A stretch of 64,000 nt of DNA from Bacilli bacterium (GCA_017502465.1 JAFVUY010000012.1:62001-126000), one strand, 5' to 3'; shown: positions 8,567 through 17,648, numbered from the stretch's first letter. Program-made: numbers and translations. The notes: a model not told the origin generated them from the sequence alone.

Positions 8567-10707
8567 TTAATAAATCTTTTGTTTCAGTTAAATTAGTTTC
8601 TTTACGTCGAGTTCATGTGATGGTTTTTACATCTGTCCCTAGACCATCTAAAGTTGATTTTGTCCTTTTGGTGGATGATAAATCTTATCACATTAAGGAT
8701 TACAAACAAACTTCGACAAATAATTTCTATATTTTTGATTTAGAATTACCTTTCGATTATCCATTTGGTAAAGCAACTGCTCTTAACTTTACATATTTTG
8801 GTACTGTACCTATTGATACTTCAAATATAGTTGAACTTAAAGAATTTGATGAATTATTCGCCTATGACGGAGATGATTTAGGATCTCATTATACAAAAGA
8901 GGAAACTAAATTCACCCTATGGGCTCCTTTAGCGACTCAAGTCATATTAAAATTAGAAAATAATCAAAACGAATTTGAATATCATGTCATGGAAAGAACT
9001 GATAAAGGTGTTTATCGTCTAACGATAAAAGAAGACTTATTAGGCAGAAAATATCATTATTTAGTGACAAATAATGGGGCGACTAGAGAAACTAATGACC
9101 CATATGAATTTTCATCCTCTTTGAATAGTGAATATTCTTGTGTTGTAGACATTAATAAAGTAAAAGCAATCAAAAATATTAAACCAACAAACGAATTTAA
9201 TAAATACACAGATGCTTTTATTTATGAAGTTCACGTTAGAGATTTTACCGAATCTAAGGACACCGATATCGTACATAAAGGCAAATATTTAGGCATGATA
9301 GAAAAAAATAGAAAGTCTATTTATGGAGATTTGGTAGGCTTATCTCATCTTCTTGATTTAGGTGTTACTCATGTCCAAATTCAACCAATTTTAGATTTCA
9401 ATCATCACGATATCTACGGCTACAAAAAAGAATATAACTGGGGCTATGACCCCATTTCCACTATGGGAATTGAAGGACAATATTCAACTAACCCAAACGA
9501 CCCAATGTCTCGACTTATTGAATTTAAACAAATGGTCGAAGGTTTTCACGAAAATAATATTAGATTAATAGTAGATGTGGTTTATAACCACATGTATGAC
9601 TATAACAAAGCTGCTTTTGAGGCTTGCGTTCCTAATTATTTCTTTAGAAAAAGACCAAATGGAACACCTGCAATGGCCTCTGGATGCGGAAACGACTTCG
9701 CAAGCGAAAGAAAGATGGCAAGAAAAGCAATTGTTGATTCTGTCCTTCATTTAGTTAATGTATTTGATATTGATGGTATGAGATTTGATTTAATGGGTCT
9801 TATCGACATTACTACTATGAAAGAAGTTTTATCTAAAGCTAGAGCGATAAAAAAAGATTTTATGGTTTACGGAGAGGGCTGGAACATGGGTAGCGAACTT
9901 AAATTAGAAGAGAAAGCTGCTCAAGATAATGCTTTTAAGCTTGAAGAAATCGGTTTCTTTAATGACTCTTATCGCGATATTTTAAAAGGTCCTACATTCC
10001 AAGATAAAATTAAGGTCAAAGGTTTTATTAATGGAGATAGTTCTTATACATTGGGATTCGTTTTCTCTTTCTTAGGAAGCGTAACAAATTTCTGCTATCC
10101 AAAAAAATATTTATCCACAAATCAATCTATTAACTATATTGAATGTCACGATAATAACACTGTTTTTGATAAATTATGCGCTTCGAATGAAAATGAAGAC
10201 CACTCTCTTTTATATAAAAGAGTAACCTTGGGAAATCAATTAACTATTTTATCTTTTGGTGTCCCATTTATTCATATGGGCCAAGAAATCGGACAATCTA
10301 AATTTGGTTTAGATAATACCTATAACATTCCTAAAGTTAACGATTTTGATCTTAAAGGATTATCAGAAAGAAAAGAAATGCTTAGATTTATTAAAGAGGC
10401 GGTTAAGCTTAGATATAACCAATTATCTTTTTTAAGAAATCTAACCAAAGAAGAAGAACTAAATAATATTTTAGAAATAAAAACAATTAACAATCTCATT
10501 TATATTAGATTCTTAGAATCTAAAAAATATTCTCAATATGAAGAAATCGTCTTCTTAATCAACATTTATTCTTCAACTATACCTTTTGACCTTAACGAAG
10601 ATTATAAGGTTCTATTAAGCGATGGCGTGATTATTGATGATGAAAATATTAAAGTACGTAGCGGCGTGATAGGCCCAGCAAGTTTATTGATTTTGGTGAA
10701 AAAATAA
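8563..10707 (+). CDS. pulA: Type I pullulanase (alpha-1,6-glucan debranching enzyme)
   Basis: Hydrolyses alpha-1,6 branches in pullulan, glycogen or limit dextrins. It is a GH13 enzyme of 714 residues with an N-terminal carbohydrate-binding and CBM48-like region, then the barrel. The pullulanase signature YNWGYDP is near residue 292. Catalytic elements are GMRFDLMG with the nucleophile Asp near 409, VYGEGW with the acid Glu near 438, and ECHDNNT. No signal peptide is visible, so it probably acts inside the cell on glycogen or imported oligosaccharides. It overlaps acpS by 4 nt, a curious partnership that probably reflects operon compaction. Confidence 0.93.
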   Translation: MINKSFVSVKLVSLRRVHVMVFTSVPRPSKVDFVLLVDDKSYHIKDYKQTSTNNFYIFDLELPFDYPFGKATALNFTYFGTVPIDTSNIVELKEFDELFAYDGDDLGSHYTKEETKFTLWAPLATQVILKLENNQNEFEYHVMERTDKGVYRLTIKEDLLGRKYHYLVTNNGATRETNDPYEFSSSLNSEYSCVVDINKVKAIKNIKPTNEFNKYTDAFIYEVHVRDFTESKDTDIVHKGKYLGMIEKNRKSIYGDLVGLSHLLDLGVTHVQIQPILDFNHHDIYGYKKEYNWGYDPISTMGIEGQYSTNPNDPMSRLIEFKQMVEGFHENNIRLIVDVVYNHMYDYNKAAFEACVPNYFFRKRPNGTPAMASGCGNDFASERKMARKAIVDSVLHLVNVFDIDGMRFDLMGLIDITTMKEVLSKARAIKKDFMVYGEGWNMGSELKLEEKAAQDNAFKLEEIGFFNDSYRDILKGPTFQDKIKVKGFINGDSSYTLGFVFSFLGSVTNFCYPKKYLSTNQSINYIECHDNNTVFDKLCASNENEDHSLLYKRVTLGNQLTILSFGVPFIHMGQEIGQSKFGLDNTYNIPKVNDFDLKGLSERKEMLRFIKEAVKLRYNQLSFLRNLTKEEELNNILEIKTINNLIYIRFLESKKYSQYEEIVFLINIYSSTIPFDLNEDYKVLLSDGVIIDDENIKVRSGVIGPASLLILVKK

Positions 10708-10708
10708 T

Positions 10709-10975
10709 ATGTTAACAAATGTAATTATTTATGGTGAATTAGACAAACAACTTGATAACAATTTTCGTTATGTAATCGCAAAATCTGTTGATGCGATTCA
10801 TGAAAAAGAAAATACTTTTAAAATTCCTTGTTGTTATTGGACAAAAAATACTAGATTAGTTAATTTATTAACTATTCCTCCAATTGGGACAAAGGTTATT
10901 ATTAGAGGAAGGCTTGATTCAAACGATAGATTCCCTTTATTTGTCGTAGTTGAAACAATCGAAAAGGTTATTTAA
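10709..10975 (+). CDS. Small OB-fold-like protein, function unknown
   Basis: This 88-residue protein is not confidently recognised. Its pattern of short beta strands (NVIIYGELDK, FRYVIAKSV, FKIPCCYW, TKVIIRGRLD, FPLFVVVETIEKV) resembles single-strand-binding or PriB-like OB folds, and I recall similar small SSB-like proteins in Mollicutes. It has no signal peptide or membrane segment. It starts one base after the pulA stop and ends 3 nt before plsC, so it is co-transcribed with both. No Shine-Dalgarno is obvious, which suggests coupled translation. Confidence 0.6.
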   Translation: MLTNVIIYGELDKQLDNNFRYVIAKSVDAIHEKENTFKIPCCYWTKNTRLVNLLTIPPIGTKVIIRGRLDSNDRFPLFVVVETIEKVI

Positions 10976-10978
10976 TTT

Positions 10979-11758
10979 ATGTTTAGATGGATTAAAGCTG
11001 TTTTATTATTAATTCCTCGTCTTATAAAAGATTATTGTTTCGCTATATCTAGATATGGCAGTCATCCAGATAAATATCCTATTAAGAAAAGATATAACAA
11101 ACTTAAAAAATTAATTAAAATTGTCACTAAAAGATTGGGTGTTTATATTGATGTTTCTGGTCTAGAAAAACTTCCAAAAACTGGAAAATATATGATGGTT
11201 AGCAATCACTTATCAATGTTTGACCCTGTCGCAATGATAAATGTATTAGATGAAGCGACTTCCTTTGTATCTAAAATTGAAACTGAAAATTATTTTGCGG
11301 TTAATAAAGCAATTAAATCTATTGATGGCTTGTTTTTAGATAGAAAAAATCTTAAACAGCAATTAAAAATTATGATGAAACTTCAGGAAGATTTAAAAGC
11401 ACAAAATAAAAACTGGATTATCTATCCAGAAGGCACTAGAAACGAAGATCAATTCTCTTTAGTAGGAGAATTCCATCATGGAACATTTAGACCCGCAGTT
11501 AAGGCGAATGTCCCTATTGTTCCGGTAGCGATCTATGGAACTCAAAGAGTTTTAAAAATTAAACCAAAATATAAAAAATACGTTGTTAGTATTTCATTCT
11601 TAGAACCTTTATACCCTGACGATTATCAAACGATTTCAACTCAAGAAATCGCTAATAAGGTTCATAGTGATATTCAAAGAGAATTATCATTTACCCTAAG
11701 AAGTCGAAACAACTTATTGATGAAAAAATTTAATAAAAAATATAATTATTTTAAATAA
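10979..11758 (+). CDS. plsC: 1-acyl-sn-glycerol-3-phosphate acyltransferase
   Basis: Second acylation of phospholipid synthesis, from lysophosphatidate to phosphatidate, at the membrane. The 259 residues contain the catalytic HX4D box as SNHLSMFDP (near residue 75), the glycerophosphate-binding YPEGTRNED (near 150) and the VPIVPVAIYGT motif. The N-terminal hydrophobic stretch (AVLLLIPRLIKDYCF) would anchor it in the membrane. It is the last gene of the ftsK operon and is closed by a bidirectional terminator. The preceding acyltransferase, plsY, is at 58453-59211. Confidence 0.93.
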   Translation: MFRWIKAVLLLIPRLIKDYCFAISRYGSHPDKYPIKKRYNKLKKLIKIVTKRLGVYIDVSGLEKLPKTGKYMMVSNHLSMFDPVAMINVLDEATSFVSKIETENYFAVNKAIKSIDGLFLDRKNLKQQLKIMMKLQEDLKAQNKNWIIYPEGTRNEDQFSLVGEFHHGTFRPAVKANVPIVPVAIYGTQRVLKIKPKYKKYVVSISFLEPLYPDDYQTISTQEIANKVHSDIQRELSFTLRSRNNLLMKKFNKKYNYFK

Positions 11759-11778
11759 TATTTATATTATTTATATAA

Positions 11779-11815
11779 CAAAAAACCAAGGATGAATCCT
11801 TGGTTTTGTTTTTGA
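11779..11815. terminator. Bidirectional terminator between plsC and the lipoprotein gene
   Basis: AAAACCAAGGAT (11782-11793) and ATCCTTGGTTTT (11796-11807) are perfectly complementary, with A-rich and T-rich flanks that serve both strands of this convergent pair. Confidence 0.88.
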
Positions 11816-11829
11816 TATTTAACTATCGA

Positions 11830-13098
11830 TTATTCTGCATCGGCTGCGACGACGACATCAACTGTTAATGGAATGATTTCCATAACGATTGCTGTTTCGC
11901 TGCTTGGGTAGACGAGGATTTGGCATGTTGAATCAACAAGTTCGTATCCTGGTTCGCCTGTTGCTTCATCAACAACTTCGTTAAGTGTACCGTTGAGGAA
12001 TAAGTAACCGATTGTGCCAGCTTCATCAACTGCACCGATATCAACTAAGTACCAGCCTTCTGCTTCGTATTTAACACCAGCATAGCCTGTTTCTAAGTTT
12101 GCATCGATAATGTCATATAATGCTGTTTCGGCATCTTTTGTGTTAGCACTGACGATTGCGAGTGGGACTTCTGTGCCATCATCTAATTCTGTGGTGTAGG
12201 ATGTTGTATCTGTAACCCATGAATAGACTGCATCGGAAGCAAAGCTTGGGAGGTCAACGTTGATGATTGTGTTGACAGCTGCTTCAGCACCAGCGAATGT
12301 ATCAAAGACGTTTGTAATTTCAACTTCAGCATTTGTTCCTTGGAAACGGAATGATGTGTAAGGAAGCATTAAGCAAATGTAGTCTTGGAAGTAGACTTGT
12401 GCGAATAAATAGACACCGTCACCGACTTCGAATTGGGAAGCCCATTCAGAGACTGTTGCGGCTTGTTCTGCATTTAATGCTGGAATATGAACATCCATAA
12501 TGCAGTAGTTTTCGATATCGTCGACATCAAGGTTTTCACCTGGGAATGTGACGTGGAATGTTGTAGCTTCGCCTGCAACGATTGTTGGAACGCTAGCAAT
12601 TTGCCATGTGGATTCTGTCCAACGGCCTGACCAAGAACGGTTAATGTTGTAATCCCAACCTGGTCTTGTGAAGTCTGCATAGTAATTAAGTGCGCCTTTG
12701 CCTTTGCATTCTTCTTCACCGCCTGTACCCCAAGTAAGTTTTGCGTCGATAACTTGTGGACGGCCATCTGTGGAAGAAACTGTACCTACGACATCAACGA
12801 TGTCTTTGACATCATAAACGTCTTTAATACTTTCAGTTGTGATAACTTCGATTGCGTAAACTTGATTACCATCGACTTTTTGAACTGAGAAACAATTGTC
12901 TGAATATGTAGCACCGATGATGACGTCTGCTAAACGAATGACTGTGCCATCAAGTGTTGGGGAACCAGAACCATCGTCCCAGTCAATTGCTGCAGAAATT
13001 GATGTAGCAGGTAATTTTTCTTCACCTGGTTTTGCACAGGCGGCTAAACCGAATACTGCAACAAGTACTAATGCTTTACTAAGTAATTTTGCTTTCAT
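11830..13098 (-). CDS. Predicted surface lipoprotein, function unknown
   Basis: A signal peptide ends in lipobox LAAC with Cys21 as the likely lipidation site. The mature 400 residues are acidic and strand-rich. Residues about 45-125 look like an OB-fold domain (TLDGTVIRLADVI ... DIVDVVGTVSSTDGRPQVIDAKL). The C-terminal half has no fold I recognise. It is not beside ABC-transporter genes, so a solute-binding role is unsupported. The codon choice is richer in C and G than that of its neighbours (many GTC, GCC and ATC codons), which fits high expression or recent acquisition. It has a Shine-Dalgarno (AAAGGAAAGG) and a recognisable promoter at 13140-13168. Confidence 0.75.
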   Translation of the reverse strand: MKAKLLSKALVLVAVFGLAACAKPGEEKLPATSISAAIDWDDGSGSPTLDGTVIRLADVIIGATYSDNCFSVQKVDGNQVYAIEVITTESIKDVYDVKDIVDVVGTVSSTDGRPQVIDAKLTWGTGGEEECKGKGALNYYADFTRPGWDYNINRSWSGRWTESTWQIASVPTIVAGEATTFHVTFPGENLDVDDIENYCIMDVHIPALNAEQAATVSEWASQFEVGDGVYLFAQVYFQDYICLMLPYTSFRFQGTNAEVEITNVFDTFAGAEAAVNTIINVDLPSFASDAVYSWVTDTTSYTTELDDGTEVPLAIVSANTKDAETALYDIIDANLETGYAGVKYEAEGWYLVDIGAVDEAGTIGYLFLNGTLNEVVDEATGEPGYELVDSTCQILVYPSSETAIVMEIIPLTVDVVVAADAE

Positions 13099-13139
13099 AG
13101 TGTATTTTCCTTTCCTTTCAAAAATTAGTATTTGAGAAT

Positions 13140-13168
13140 AAAATAAACTTTTTCGCGCATATATGCAA
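13140..13168 (-). promoter_or_regulatory. Promoter of the lipoprotein gene
   Basis: On the minus strand TTGCAT (13163-13168) is 17 nt from TATTTT (13140-13145). The -35 overlaps the 10-bp palindrome GCATATATGC. Confidence 0.5.
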
Positions 13169-13175
13169 GTTATTT

Positions 13176-13203
13176 TATAAAAAAAGAGACAATTATAGTC
13201 TCC
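13176..13203 (-). terminator. Terminator at the end of the rRNA methyltransferase gene
   Basis: Read on the minus strand, GGAGAC pairs with GTCTCT and is followed by a T-run. The stop codon TAA lies inside the loop, so the terminator overlaps the end of the coding region. Confidence 0.75.
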
Positions 13204-14434
13204 TTAAATGTTTTGGTAGATGATTTTTTAAAATTCGTCCGTCACTTTTGGCGAAACTAACGGATTTGCCATTATGTTTTATTAGGTAATATCCTTTTTC
13301 TAATTGGATATTAAGTGATTCTCCTTTAAGGAATTTATCCAATTGTTCGTCATTTAATGAAAATTCTTTTTCAAAGTTATTTAAATAGCGGGAATAATGA
13401 TAATCGTAAATTAGTTCGTTTTTGTTTTTGATTTTTTGAGCAATTCTAAGTCCATACCTAACTATATGAAGTTGTTTTGGATATTTAAATTCCCTATTTA
13501 CTTGGAAAATATATTCTCCAAATATTTCTTTTCTAATTTTTTCATCTGTTTGAGAATGAATAATTCCAGGTTTTTTGATCAAACAAATATATTGACCATC
13601 ACCAGGAAAAATATTTGGAAATAGATGAATTCCTAAAGGTTTCTTTTTTGAAACATAGAATAAAGAATTATCCTTAATTGGAACAATAGTTGCGTCACTA
13701 TTATTTAATAGGTACTCGATAACTTCTTCGTTTTCTTCAAATGAAAAAGAACAAGTTGAGTATAAAAGAGTTCCACCTGGTTTCAACATATCGTATGCAT
13801 AAGAAATCATTTCTTTTTGCTGCTCTGCAAATTTCAGCACTTTATTATAGGACCAGTCTTTTATCATTTTATCGTCTTTTTTAAACATTCCAGACCCTGA
13901 ACATGGAGCGTCAAGAATGATTTTTGTGAAATAATTTTCATAAAAATTATAAACATTTTTAAAATCATTATTCGTAACAACGACATTTCCTATCCCTAGT
14001 CTTTCAATATTATCTAAAATAGCGCCTGTGCGCGCATGTGAAAGATCATTAGCAACTATTAGACTTTTATTTTTCATCAAAAAAGAAGTTTGGATAGTTT
14101 TGCCACCAGGAGCGGCGCATAAATCTAAAACAATATCATCTTCGTCAGCGTTTAATAAACTAGCAGGAACCATAGCAGAAGGTTCTTGTATGTAAAATAA
14201 ACCCAAAAAATGTTCTAATGATTTGCCTAAGGGTAATTCGTTAGGATTATAAATAAAAGCGTTATCAACAACGGGGTGTTTTTTTAAAGAAGGATATATT
14301 TTTAAAATTTCTTCGTTATTTGTTTTGTTGGTGTTTAATAAAATCGCTCTTAAAGAAGTGTCAGAAAAAGAATCACATAAATCAGTTATTTCTTTTTCGC
14401 TTAAATATTTTGTTAAATGTTGCTTGAATTCCAT
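13193..14434 (-). CDS. RsmB/RsmF-family rRNA (cytosine-C5) methyltransferase
   Basis: SAM-dependent m5C methyltransferase of the NOL1/NOP2/Sun family, acting on rRNA. The SAM-binding motif DLCAAPGGKT is near residue 103. The family's two cysteine motifs are APCSGSGMF (PC motif) and YSTCSF (TC motif, the nucleophile). The C-terminal part (from about 320) looks like the PUA-related region of RsmF-type enzymes. With 413 residues it is shorter than E. coli RsmF. Which of 16S C1407 or another site is methylated cannot be read from the sequence. The start codon is 7 nt after a TATAAT, so the mRNA is probably leaderless. Confidence 0.87.
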   Translation of the reverse strand: MEFKQHLTKYLSEKEITDLCDSFSDTSLRAILLNTNKTNNEEILKIYPSLKKHPVVDNAFIYNPNELPLGKSLEHFLGLFYIQEPSAMVPASLLNADEDDIVLDLCAAPGGKTIQTSFLMKNKSLIVANDLSHARTGAILDNIERLGIGNVVVTNNDFKNVYNFYENYFTKIILDAPCSGSGMFKKDDKMIKDWSYNKVLKFAEQQKEMISYAYDMLKPGGTLLYSTCSFSFEENEEVIEYLLNNSDATIVPIKDNSLFYVSKKKPLGIHLFPNIFPGDGQYICLIKKPGIIHSQTDEKIRKEIFGEYIFQVNREFKYPKQLHIVRYGLRIAQKIKNKNELIYDYHYSRYLNNFEKEFSLNDEQLDKFLKGESLNIQLEKGYYLIKHNGKSVSFAKSDGRILKNHLPKHLRRL

Positions 14435-14441
14435 CCTTATT

Positions 14442-14447
14442 ATTATA
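14442..14447 (-). promoter_or_regulatory. -10 hexamer of the RsmF-like gene, leaderless arrangement
   Basis: On the minus strand TATAAT is followed by AATAAGG and then the ATG, a 7-nt gap. AAGG directly abuts the ATG and is too close to act as a Shine-Dalgarno. No clear -35. Confidence 0.45.
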
Positions 14448-14520
14448 AATCATTATGTTATAATTTCATTATTCTTAGTGTAAAATATATTTATATTTCA
14501 TTTATAGGAGGATTCAACTT

Positions 14521-15822
14521 ATGAGAATGGTTGATATCATCATTAAAAAAAGAGATGGACACGAACTTTCTGATGAAGAAATACGCTTTTTTGTTAAAGG
14601 ATATGTAGATGGTTCAATACCTGAATATCAAGCTTCAGCTTTTAATATGGCGGTTTTATTCAAAGGAATGACTAATAAAGAAATCTCTACTCTAACTGAT
14701 GCGATGGAACATAGTGGGGCAACAATGGATCTATCAAGAATCACAGGTGTCAAAGTTGATAAGCACTCCACAGGTGGAGTGGGAGATAAAACGTCCTTGG
14801 TTTTAGGACCAATGGTAGCTGCTTGTGGTGCGATGCTTGCAAAGATGAGCGGTCGCGGTCTTGGTCATACAGGTGGAACACTTGATAAACTTGAATCCAT
14901 CCCAGGAATGAATATCTCCGTTAGCGAAGAAGATTTCATCAAGCAAGTAAATGAAATAGGTATCGCAATTATTGGTCAAACTCAATCTTTAGTTCCTGCT
15001 GATAAAAAACTTTACGCATTAAGAGATGTTACAGGTACTGTTGAATCTATACCTTTAATTGCATCAAGCGTTATGTCAAAGAAGTTAGCAAGTGGATCAG
15101 ACACAATTTTATTGGATGTCACCTTTGGTGAAGGTGCATTTATGAAAAATATTGATTCTGCTAGAGTATTAGCTAGAACAATGGTAGATATCGGTAACTC
15201 TTTAGGTAGAGACACTAGAGCAGTTCTTTCAGATATGAACGAACCTTTAGGCTTTGCGGTTGGAAACGCTCTTGAAGTAAAAGAAGCAATAGAAGCGCTT
15301 CATGGAAGAGGTCCAAAAGATTTAATGGAGCTTTGCTATACATGCGGAGCAATTATGCTAGAACAAGCAAAAATTGTTAATAGCCACGAAGAAGGTTTAG
15401 AAATGCTTCGTCTTGCCATTAGTGAAGGAAAGGCATTTGATAAATTTGTCGCCTTTGTTAAAGCTCAAGGCGGCGATGTTGAATATATCCTACATCCTGA
15501 AAAGTTTGAACTTGCCAAACATATCGTAAGTGTTATTAGTGAAAAAGAGGGATATATCTCTAAAATCAATGCTTTAGAAATCGGTGAAAGCGCGATGAGA
15601 TTAGGCGCTGGAAGAGCGACACTTAATGACACAATAGATATGGCAAGTGGTATCGTTTTGACTAAAAAAGTTGGCGATTATGTAAATAAAGGAGATGTCC
15701 TTTGCTACATTCACACAAATAAAGATGAATATCAATCAATCATTAAAGATATACTAAACGCTTATATATTTAAAAAAGAAGAAGTTGAAACTCATCCAGT
15801 TGTTCACGAAATCGTGAGATAA
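14521..15822 (+). CDS. pdp: Pyrimidine-nucleoside phosphorylase
   Basis: Phosphorolysis of uridine, thymidine or deoxyuridine to the base and (deoxy)ribose-1-phosphate, for nucleoside salvage. At 433 residues it is full-length for the thymidine/pyrimidine phosphorylase family. The signature runs KHSTGGVGDKTSLVLGP (near residue 81) through SGRGLGHTGGTLDKLE (near 117). The N-terminus MRMVDIIIKKRDG matches the Firmicute Pdp type rather than E. coli DeoA. AGGAGG 7 nt before the ATG sets the start. The gene stands alone; cdd at 45073 is the other pyrimidine salvage gene in the window. Confidence 0.92.
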   Translation: MRMVDIIIKKRDGHELSDEEIRFFVKGYVDGSIPEYQASAFNMAVLFKGMTNKEISTLTDAMEHSGATMDLSRITGVKVDKHSTGGVGDKTSLVLGPMVAACGAMLAKMSGRGLGHTGGTLDKLESIPGMNISVSEEDFIKQVNEIGIAIIGQTQSLVPADKKLYALRDVTGTVESIPLIASSVMSKKLASGSDTILLDVTFGEGAFMKNIDSARVLARTMVDIGNSLGRDTRAVLSDMNEPLGFAVGNALEVKEAIEALHGRGPKDLMELCYTCGAIMLEQAKIVNSHEEGLEMLRLAISEGKAFDKFVAFVKAQGGDVEYILHPEKFELAKHIVSVISEKEGYISKINALEIGESAMRLGAGRATLNDTIDMASGIVLTKKVGDYVNKGDVLCYIHTNKDEYQSIIKDILNAYIFKKEEVETHPVVHEIVR

Positions 15823-15831
15823 ACAAATCAA

Positions 15832-15864
15832 AACCCATACATTGTATGGGTTATTTTTTTAGTT
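15832..15864. terminator. Bidirectional terminator between pdp and rarA
   Basis: AACCCATACA and TGTATGGGTT are perfect arms around one T, with a T-run on the plus side and A-rich sequence upstream. It serves this convergent pair. Confidence 0.82.
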
Positions 15865-17119
15865 TGAGATTTCTTAAATCCGAAGTCCTTTTTATCTTTT
15901 TAAATTTTAAATAATTTTCATTTATAGATTTTTCATATGTGCTGGAAGAACTTTCACTTGGATCATAGAATTGCATATCTTTAATAAGTTCTGGTAAATA
16001 TTGAATTTTTGCCCAAAGATCTGGCCTATCATAAGGATATTTATCTTCCTCTTGAACATTTACAGGGGTGTATTTTAAATAATCCATTACATCTAATTTG
16101 TGGTTAGCGGCGTAATCCATTGCTCTATGCATAGCGTCACAAGATGCTCTAGATTTAGGACTTAATGTTAATTCTGTTACCGCGAAGCCTAAAGGAATAA
16201 CGGCTTCTGGAAAACCTACAAATTCAGCAGCATTGATAGCGTTATGAACTCTATTTACAGCTTGAGGGTTGCCTAATCCAACATCTTCATAGGCAATAAC
16301 AAGAAGTCTTCTTTTGATACTATCTAGGTCTTGGACTATGCAAAGTCTAGCTAAATAATATAAAGCAGCGTCAACATCGCTTCCTCTAATAGATTTTTGA
16401 AGAGCGGACACAGAGTCATAATGTTCGCCTTCATCAGAGTCCATTTGGTAATTCGGAACTTTTAAAATTGATTTAACTTTCTCGATATCGACAACTTTGT
16501 TTTTAGAACTCATTTTGATGACATCAAGGAAATTAAGAGCATATCTCATATCGCCTGATGTCAGTTTGGCGATATATTCTAATGCATCTTGATTAATTTT
16601 AATCGAGTTATTTAATCCGTTTTTAGATTTAATTGCTCTTTTTAAACCTTCGACTATGTCTTCATTTGATAAAGCTTTAACTTCCAAAAGATGACAACGG
16701 CTCCTGATGGCCTTATTAATGACCATATATGGATTTTGTGTCGTGCAACCAAGTAAATAGATTGTTCCATCCTCAACATATGGTAAAAGAATGTCTTGTT
16801 TGTCCTTATTCAATCTATGGACTTCGTCCATAATAATAAATGCTTCATCAAATAATTTGCATTCTTCAATAGCGGCTTCTAAATCTTTTTTGTTGCTTGT
16901 AACAGCGTTGAGTTTGACATATTTAACCCCCATAGAAGAAGCAAAAGCTTCTGCGATAGTAGTTTTTCCACATCCAGGAGGTCCAAAAAAGATGATTGAA
17001 AGCATGGTGTGGGTTTCAATCGCGTTTCTTAAAACGCCATCTTTACCAACAAGATGCTTTTGTCCGATAATTTCGTCAATATTTTTTGGTCTTAATCTAA
17101 ACGCAAGTGGTTTTAACAT
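15851..17119 (-). CDS. rarA: Replication-associated recombination protein A, AAA+ ATPase
   Basis: Clamp-loader-like ATPase (RarA/MgsA, eukaryotic WRNIP1) that acts at stalled replication forks. Walker A is FGPPGCGKTT and Walker B IIMDEVHRL. The C-terminal half has the MgsA tetramerisation region, including RRLLVIAYEDVGLGNPQA. The start is the internal ATG of MLKPLAFRLRPKNIDEIIGQ, which matches the family N-terminus; an upstream in-frame ATG at 17167 would add 16 atypical residues and overlap the promoter. The ATG lies 6 nt after a perfect -10, with no Shine-Dalgarno. It is divergent from dtd. Confidence 0.93.
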   Translation of the reverse strand: MLKPLAFRLRPKNIDEIIGQKHLVGKDGVLRNAIETHTMLSIIFFGPPGCGKTTIAEAFASSMGVKYVKLNAVTSNKKDLEAAIEECKLFDEAFIIMDEVHRLNKDKQDILLPYVEDGTIYLLGCTTQNPYMVINKAIRSRCHLLEVKALSNEDIVEGLKRAIKSKNGLNNSIKINQDALEYIAKLTSGDMRYALNFLDVIKMSSKNKVVDIEKVKSILKVPNYQMDSDEGEHYDSVSALQKSIRGSDVDAALYYLARLCIVQDLDSIKRRLLVIAYEDVGLGNPQAVNRVHNAINAAEFVGFPEAVIPLGFAVTELTLSPKSRASCDAMHRAMDYAANHKLDVMDYLKYTPVNVQEEDKYPYDRPDLWAKIQYLPELIKDMQFYDPSESSSSTYEKSINENYLKFKKIKRTSDLRNLKLKK

Positions 17120-17125
17120 AAAAAC

Positions 17126-17154
17126 ATTATAGTATTTATTACAATATTTGACAA
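17126..17154 (-). promoter_or_regulatory. rarA promoter, leaderless
   Basis: On the minus strand TTGTCA (17149-17154), a 17-nt spacer and perfect TATAAT (17126-17131) are followed by GTTTTT and the ATG. Transcription should begin at the start codon. Confidence 0.68.
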
Positions 17155-17160
17155 AGTCAA

Positions 17161-17189
17161 TTGTCATAAAGTTTAAACTTTTGTATCAT
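17161..17189 (+). promoter_or_regulatory. dtd promoter, leaderless
   Basis: TTGTCA (17161-17166), a 17-nt spacer and TATCAT (17184-17189) are followed by TACTAT and the dtd ATG. It is back to back with the rarA promoter, with 6 bp between the two -35 boxes. Confidence 0.62.
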
Positions 17190-17195
17190 TACTAT

Positions 17196-17645
17196 ATGAA
17201 AATTGTTTTAACCACTGTTAAAGAAGCATCTGTCACAATCAAAGATAAAATGGTTGGATATATCAAACAAGGATTTCTTCTCCTTGTTGGTTTTACTGAT
17301 GGAGATGACAAAGAGATTGTTGAAAAAATGGTGGATAAAATTTTGTCACTTAGAGTTTTTCCTGATGAAAATGGGCAAATAAACTTATCGCTTGAAGATG
17401 TTAATGGATCTATTCTTTCTGTTTCGCAATTTACATTATATGCAGACACCAAGAAAGGAAGAAGGCCATCATTTGTAAAAGCGCTTAGACCAGGCGAAGC
17501 TGAACCTTTATATGATTATTTTAATAATCTTATAGAGATGAAATATGGTAAATTAAGTACAGGTGTTTTTGGTGCGGATATGAAAGTTACATCTATTAAC
17601 GATGGTCCATTTACACTTGTTTTAGATAGTAAGGAACTTTTTTAA
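17196..17645 (+). CDS. dtd: D-aminoacyl-tRNA deacylase
   Basis: Removes D-amino acids (and glycine from mischarged tRNA-Ala) from tRNA. At 149 residues it is the standard DTD fold, with the motif SQFTLYADTKKGRRPSF (S-Q-x-T-L) and the second active-site motif INDGPFT (family NxxPxT type). The start is the ATG of MKIVLTTVKEASV, the family N-terminus; an upstream in-frame ATG at 17148 adds 16 unlikely residues and would cover the promoter. The gap to mnmA is 3 nt, so the two tRNA genes form an operon. Confidence 0.93.
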   Translation: MKIVLTTVKEASVTIKDKMVGYIKQGFLLLVGFTDGDDKEIVEKMVDKILSLRVFPDENGQINLSLEDVNGSILSVSQFTLYADTKKGRRPSFVKALRPGEAEPLYDYFNNLIEMKYGKLSTGVFGADMKVTSINDGPFTLVLDSKELF

Positions 17646-17648
17646 TTT

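Noticed and set aside
12474-12767. Minus-strand 97-residue ORF inside the lipoprotein gene
   Set aside because: It is a shadow frame of the lipoprotein gene, which has a signal peptide, a lipobox and normal expression signals.
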